From: Alphaproteobacteria bacterium
GTDB taxonomy: Bacteria; Pseudomonadota; Alphaproteobacteria; Micropepsales; Micropepsaceae
Reading direction: 5' to 3'
DNA: 7,561 nt
NCBI GenBank assembly: GCA_026400305.1
Contig: JAPLPI010000085.1
Coordinates: forward strand, 2,934-10,494
This document shows, in pieces, positions 6,325 through 7,561 of this stretch; within the stretch, counting starts at the first letter, position 1; every line of letters begins with the position of its first letter. The notes beneath the pieces were generated by a model that was not told the DNA's origin, searched no databases, and saw nothing but the letters and a program-made list of their open reading frames with translations. The position numbers and the translations under genes are program-made.

Positions 6325-7561
6325 TGCCGCTGGTTTCCATACAAGGTCTGACGGTCGCGCTGCCGCTTGGCGCGGACCGTGACAAGGCGGTGGATAATGT
6401 CAGCATGGACGTGGGGCGCAACGAGATCGTCTGCATTGTGGGCGAATCCGGTTCTGGCAAGTCGCTGACGGCGCATGCCATCATGGGCCTGTTGCCGCGC
6501 GGGGTGACGGCGGCGGGCGGCCAGATCCTGTTCGATGGCGTAGACCTTCTGAAAGAAACGTCGCGTGCCTTGCGCAAACGGCGCGGCCGCGACATCGCCA
6601 TGATCTTCCAGGATCCGATGGCGGCGCTGAACCCGGTAGTGCATATCGGCCACCAGGTGACCGAGCAGATTCGCGCCCATCGCGCCATTTCGGAAGCCGA
6701 CGCGCTGAAGCAGGCGGGGGCGCTGCTGGGCGAGATGGGCCTGAAGGATGCGTCCAGCCTGCTCAAGGCCTATCCGCACCAATTGTCGGGTGGCCAACGC
6801 CAGCGCGTGATGATCGCTATGGCGCTGTCGCTGTCGCCGCAGCTTCTGATAGCCGATGAACCGACCACGGCGCTGGACGTCACCACCCAGGCGCAGATTT
6901 TAAAGCTGATCAAGCGCATCCAGGCCGAACGCGAAATGAGCGTGTTGCTGATCACCCATGATTTCGGCGTGGTTGCCGACATGGCCGATAAGGTCGCGGT
7001 GATGCGCCATGGCCGGGTGCTGGAAAGCGGAGTGGTGGGCGAGGTATTGGGCAATCCCTCGCACGCCTATACCCGCGCCTTGATAGCGGCTGTGCCGCGC
7101 GGCGAAAGCCAGTTGCCGCCGCCGCCCGATGTGCACCCGCTGATTGAGGTTTCCGGCTTGACCAAGCGCTTCCGCCGGGGCGGGTTGTTTTCGCGCGGGG
7201 CCGTCAACACGGCGGTCGACAATGTGTCGCTCACCCTCAGCCGGGGCGAAACCCTGGGCATTGTGGGCGAGTCCGGCAGTGGCAAGTCCACCCTGGCGCG
7301 CTGCGGCATCCGCCTGTTGGACCCGGACGCCGGCGAGATCCTGCTGGACGGCGCCGACATCGCGCACATGAAATCGGGCGAGCTGCGGCCGCTGCGCCGG
7401 CGCATCCAGATGGTTTTCCAGGATCCCTTCTCCTCGCTCAATCCGCGCCAGACCGTCGGCGACATCATCACCATCGGCCCGCGCATCTATGGCGAGGACC
7501 CGAAGGAGGCGCGGGCCCGCGCTGCCGATATCCTGCGGCTGGTGGGGCTGAACCCCGAGAC
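6324..7561 (+). CDS. Fused two-domain ABC ATPase, DppD-DppF type (3' partial)
   Basis: The frame is open to the right edge, with 412 complete codons visible. It powers the importer by ATP hydrolysis at the cytoplasmic face. The first domain is complete: Walker A GESGSGKS (40-47), Q-loop [10 protein letters not shown] (95-104), signature LSGGQRQR (154-161), Walker B LLIADEP (174-180) and switch His212 in LLITHD. It ends with the peptide-importer tail [15 protein letters not shown] (244-258). After a short proline-rich linker (PPPPD) a second domain starts: Walker A GESGSGKS (315-322) and [10 protein letters not shown] (365-374); its signature and Walker B must lie beyond the window. Two domains in one chain is the arrangement of GsiA and YejF rather than separate DppD and DppF. 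The first domain's tail is short and lacks the cysteine cluster seen in many OppD/DppD proteins. One gene thus supplies both nucleotide-binding sites. Confidence 0.93.
   Translation, partial: MPLVSIQGLTVALPLGADRDKAVDNVSMDVGRNEIVCIVGESGSGKSLTAHAIMGLLPRGVTAAGGQILFDGVDLLKETSRALRKRRGRDIAMIFQDPMAALNPVVHIGHQVTEQIRAHRAISEADALKQAGALLGEMGLKDASSLLKAYPHQLSGGQRQRVMIAMALSLSPQLLIADEPTTALDVTTQAQILKLIKRIQAEREMSVLLITHDFGVVADMADKVAVMRHGRVLESGVVGEVLGNPSHAYTRALIAAVPRGESQLPPPPDVHPLIEVSGLTKRFRRGGLFSRGAVNTAVDNVSLTLSRGETLGIVGESGSGKSTLARCGIRLLDPDAGEILLDGADIAHMKSGELRPLRRRIQMVFQDPFSSLNPRQTVGDIITIGPRIYGEDPKEARARAADILRLVGLNPE

Noticed and set aside
5799..6797. A 332-codon minus-strand open frame across the DppC permease and ATPase genes
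   Set aside because: It crosses the boundary of two well-supported genes and encodes low-complexity Arg/Ser/Thr-rich sequence; it is a shadow frame.

Overview
The window is GC-rich (clearly above 60% by eye) with tightly packed, often overlapping genes and strong G/C third-position bias. This and the protein types suggest a proteobacterium, most likely an alphaproteobacterium. The sequence alone does not settle the genus.

Layout. Positions 1-539 (+) hold the C-terminal part of a class III PLP-dependent aminotransferase of the glutamate-1-semialdehyde-aminomutase-like group. Positions 540-1304 (-) hold a multi-pass membrane protein, converging on the aminotransferase with no intergenic base; it is built from two similar halves that each resemble a GlpM-type domain. 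A short divergent intergenic region (1305-1423) with three adjacent small inverted repeats precedes a + strand operon that runs off the right edge. In order the operon encodes an M81 (MlrC-type) metallopeptidase (1424-2932), a family 5 periplasmic solute-binding protein (2932-4509), a DppB-type permease (4506-5333, interrupted, with its frame continuing to 5480), a DppC-type permease (5497-6324), and a fused two-domain ATPase of DppD-DppF type (6324 to the edge).

How the genes work together. The binding protein, two permeases and double ATPase make up a complete peptide/opine/nickel-family importer. The leading M81 enzyme is predicted to be a cytoplasmic zinc hydrolase, so the simplest reading is an uptake-and-hydrolysis module: a peptide or related amide is imported and then cleaved. 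The nearby aminotransferase could act on an amino acid product, but it is not visibly in the same transcript. The substrate cannot be read from sequence.

What stands out. (1) The DppB-type permease carries an in-frame TGA at codon 276, exactly where the family has a conserved glycine (WPGV-stop-TLAYEA); the last transmembrane helix and the usual family C-terminus follow in the same frame. (2) Just downstream, a 20-bp imperfect tandem duplication at the permease-permease junction has created a seven-codon mini-ORF that overlaps both neighbours. (3) The convergent membrane protein is an internally duplicated GlpM-like protein. No RNA genes, mobile elements or CRISPR arrays were seen.
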